A stretch of 64,000 bases of DNA from Coprinus comatus (Eukaryota > Basidiomycota > Agaricomycetes > Agaricales > Agaricaceae), in NCBI GenBank assembly GCA_034638255.1, contig JAWPGT010000014.1, positions 558,001 through 622,000 on the forward strand. The letters run 5' to 3'. The notes under the pieces were generated by a model. It did not search any database. It was not told the origin of the DNA and worked only from the letters and a program-made list of their open reading frames with translations. Below, piece by piece: positions 62,963 through 64,000 of this stretch. A program made the position numbers and the translations under genes. Position 1 is the stretch's first letter. Each line of letters opens with the position of its first letter.

Positions 62963-63684
62963 TCAGGTGCTTCCGACAGGAGTGGCAGAAGCGACTGGGC
63001 CATTATTATCAGGTGTAGCAGTAACGACAACAATGGTGGAATCAGGAGTTGCGGAAACAACAGGACCATCGTCAGCAAAAGTCGCGGAAACGACAGGAGT
63101 GTCGTCAGCAAAAGTCGCGGAAACAACAGGGGTGTCGTCAGCAAAAGTCGCGGAAACGACAGGACCATCGTCAACAAAAGTTGGGGAAACGACAGGACCG
63201 TCATCAACAAAAGTTGGGGAAACGACAGGACGTCATTAACAAACGTTGGGGAAACGACAGGACCGTCATTAACAAACGTTGGGGAAACAACAGGACCGTC
63301 ATTAACAAAAGTTGGGGCGACGACGGTGATAGTGGTTGCACGTCCACAACCAGGGGTTGGAGCAGTAATGGGTGTGTCGTCTCCAGATGTTGGAGCGATG
63401 ATAATAACGGTAGAGCCGTCGTCGGGAGTGGGGGCAACAATGGTAGAGCCATCGTCGGGAGTGGGGGCAACAACGGTAGAGCCATCGTCGGGAGTGGGAG
63501 CAACAACGGTAGAGCCATCGTCGGGAGTGGGGGCAACAACGGATGTATTGTCTGCAAAAGTAGGTGAAACAACTATAATCGATGTGCCACTAGGAGTAGG
63601 AGCCACAGTGGGAGCAGGAGCGGCTGCCACAAATGTGAGCGTGGTGAAAAGGATGGCAAATGTGAGTTTCTTCCAAGAGTTCAT
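62963..63684 (-). CDS. Secreted repeat protein encoded by a 33-bp minisatellite
   Basis: The N-terminus MNSWKKLTFAILFTTLTFVA is a signal peptide followed by an AAPAPTVAPTP cleavage region. The mature part is built from roughly fifteen 11-residue units of the type VVAPTPDDGST (four near the start) drifting into VVSPTFVNDGP, VVSATFADDTP and VVTATPDNNGP. It is rich in Thr, Ser and Pro, so heavy O-glycosylation and a wall or matrix location are plausible. There is no GPI-like hydrophobic tail. One C is missing near 63230 (GGACGTC where other units have GGACCGTC); past it the repeat continues in another frame and stops at 62963. Without that base the frame runs on to about 62893 with an unrelated Leu-rich sequence. 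Confidence 0.7.
63000..63560. repeat. 33-bp tandem minisatellite
   Basis: Units such as AGTCGCGGAAACGACAGGA and GTCGGGAGTGGGGGCAACAA recur at 33-bp spacing through this interval. They encode the 11-residue repeats of the secreted protein on the minus strand. Groups of near-identical neighbouring units (for example 63063-63165 and 63418-63540) suggest recent slippage or unequal crossing-over. Confidence 0.75.
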
Positions 63685-64000
63685 CTTGTTGTTGTTGACA
63701 CTTGCTTCAATGATCTCTTATATACTTTTTTCCTGAGAATTCAAGGAGGAATAAGACCGACGTTGTGAAGTAACGGCCCCATTAGCCGTCTTGTGAGCAA
63801 GAAGCTTGGGCACGAGTTGCAGCCAACCATGGTTTGAGACACCCACCTAAAAATAAATTGTCATGGATATCACTGCGGATAGAGAGATCAGAAAATCATA
63901 CCCATATCCATATACAACTGTCCAGTTAGTGCAAACCAGCCGTCGTTTCAGTAAGAACGGTAAGCGAGAAAGTTCAAGGACGCGGAAGTAAATCAACTTG
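63685..64000. other. Right edge, upstream of repeat protein
   Basis: About 316 bp holding the promoter of the repeat protein. A TATATACT-like sequence lies at about 63719 on the plus strand (upstream on the minus strand). No other gene can be seen before the window ends. Confidence 0.4.

Noticed and set aside
63049..63736. Plus-strand open frames of 172 and 136 codons in the minisatellite
   Set aside because: They are mirror frames of the repeat; only the minus strand has a signal peptide and a balanced repeat unit.

Overview
The window reads as nuclear DNA of a filamentous basidiomycete, most likely a mushroom-forming Agaricomycete. Almost every gene is cut by many 45-75 nt GT-AG introns. 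The beta-tubulin, the DUF6534 membrane protein and the AT-hook/Cys-rich regulator are of basidiomycete type. No prokaryotic operons, CRISPR arrays, rRNA or tRNA genes were seen.

Layout: 1-6.3 kb has no supportable gene. 6.3-8.0 kb (minus) holds two related zinc-finger-like proteins, one with a degenerate first finger. 8.5-15.0 kb (plus) is a tandem array of three MFS transporters. 16.8-22.7 kb (minus) is a tandem pair of secreted type-B carboxylesterases. 23.0-23.2 kb carries a 39-bp palindrome in a possible MITE-like element, followed by a proline-rich protein gene. 25.8-29.4 kb (minus) is cyanase, SDHAF3/ACN9 and a DUF1479 dioxygenase, head to tail. 29.7-32.4 kb (minus) is a divergent, 25-exon beta-tubulin. 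32.6-36.2 kb (minus) has a protein kinase and an AT-hook/Cys-rich protein. At 37.7 kb there is a hidden three-exon gene for a 51-residue putative secreted peptide. 38.8-44.1 kb (plus) has a transketolase-like enzyme and homogentisate 1,2-dioxygenase. 45-54.4 kb has three long low-complexity proteins and an MPDU1 homologue. 54.4-60.9 kb looks gene-empty. 60.9-63.7 kb has a DUF6534 membrane protein and a secreted minisatellite-repeat protein.

Two points shape how the window should be read. First, at least eight single-base deletions, mostly in short homopolymers, break otherwise well-conserved genes (DUF1479, beta-tubulin, AT-hook protein, transketolase-like twice, HGD, DUF6534, repeat protein). 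This pattern fits residual assembly indels better than a cluster of pseudogenes, but raw reads are needed to decide. Second, exons are so small that ORF length is a poor guide here; the peptide gene and a candidate 3-nt microexon show up only when splicing is read by eye.

Functional links are modest. The transporters and esterases suggest handling of external substrates; cyanase (cyanate detoxification) and HGD (tyrosine/phenylalanine catabolism) are metabolic; SDHAF3 is mitochondrial; MPDU1 is an ER glycosylation factor. I see no convincing biosynthetic gene cluster.
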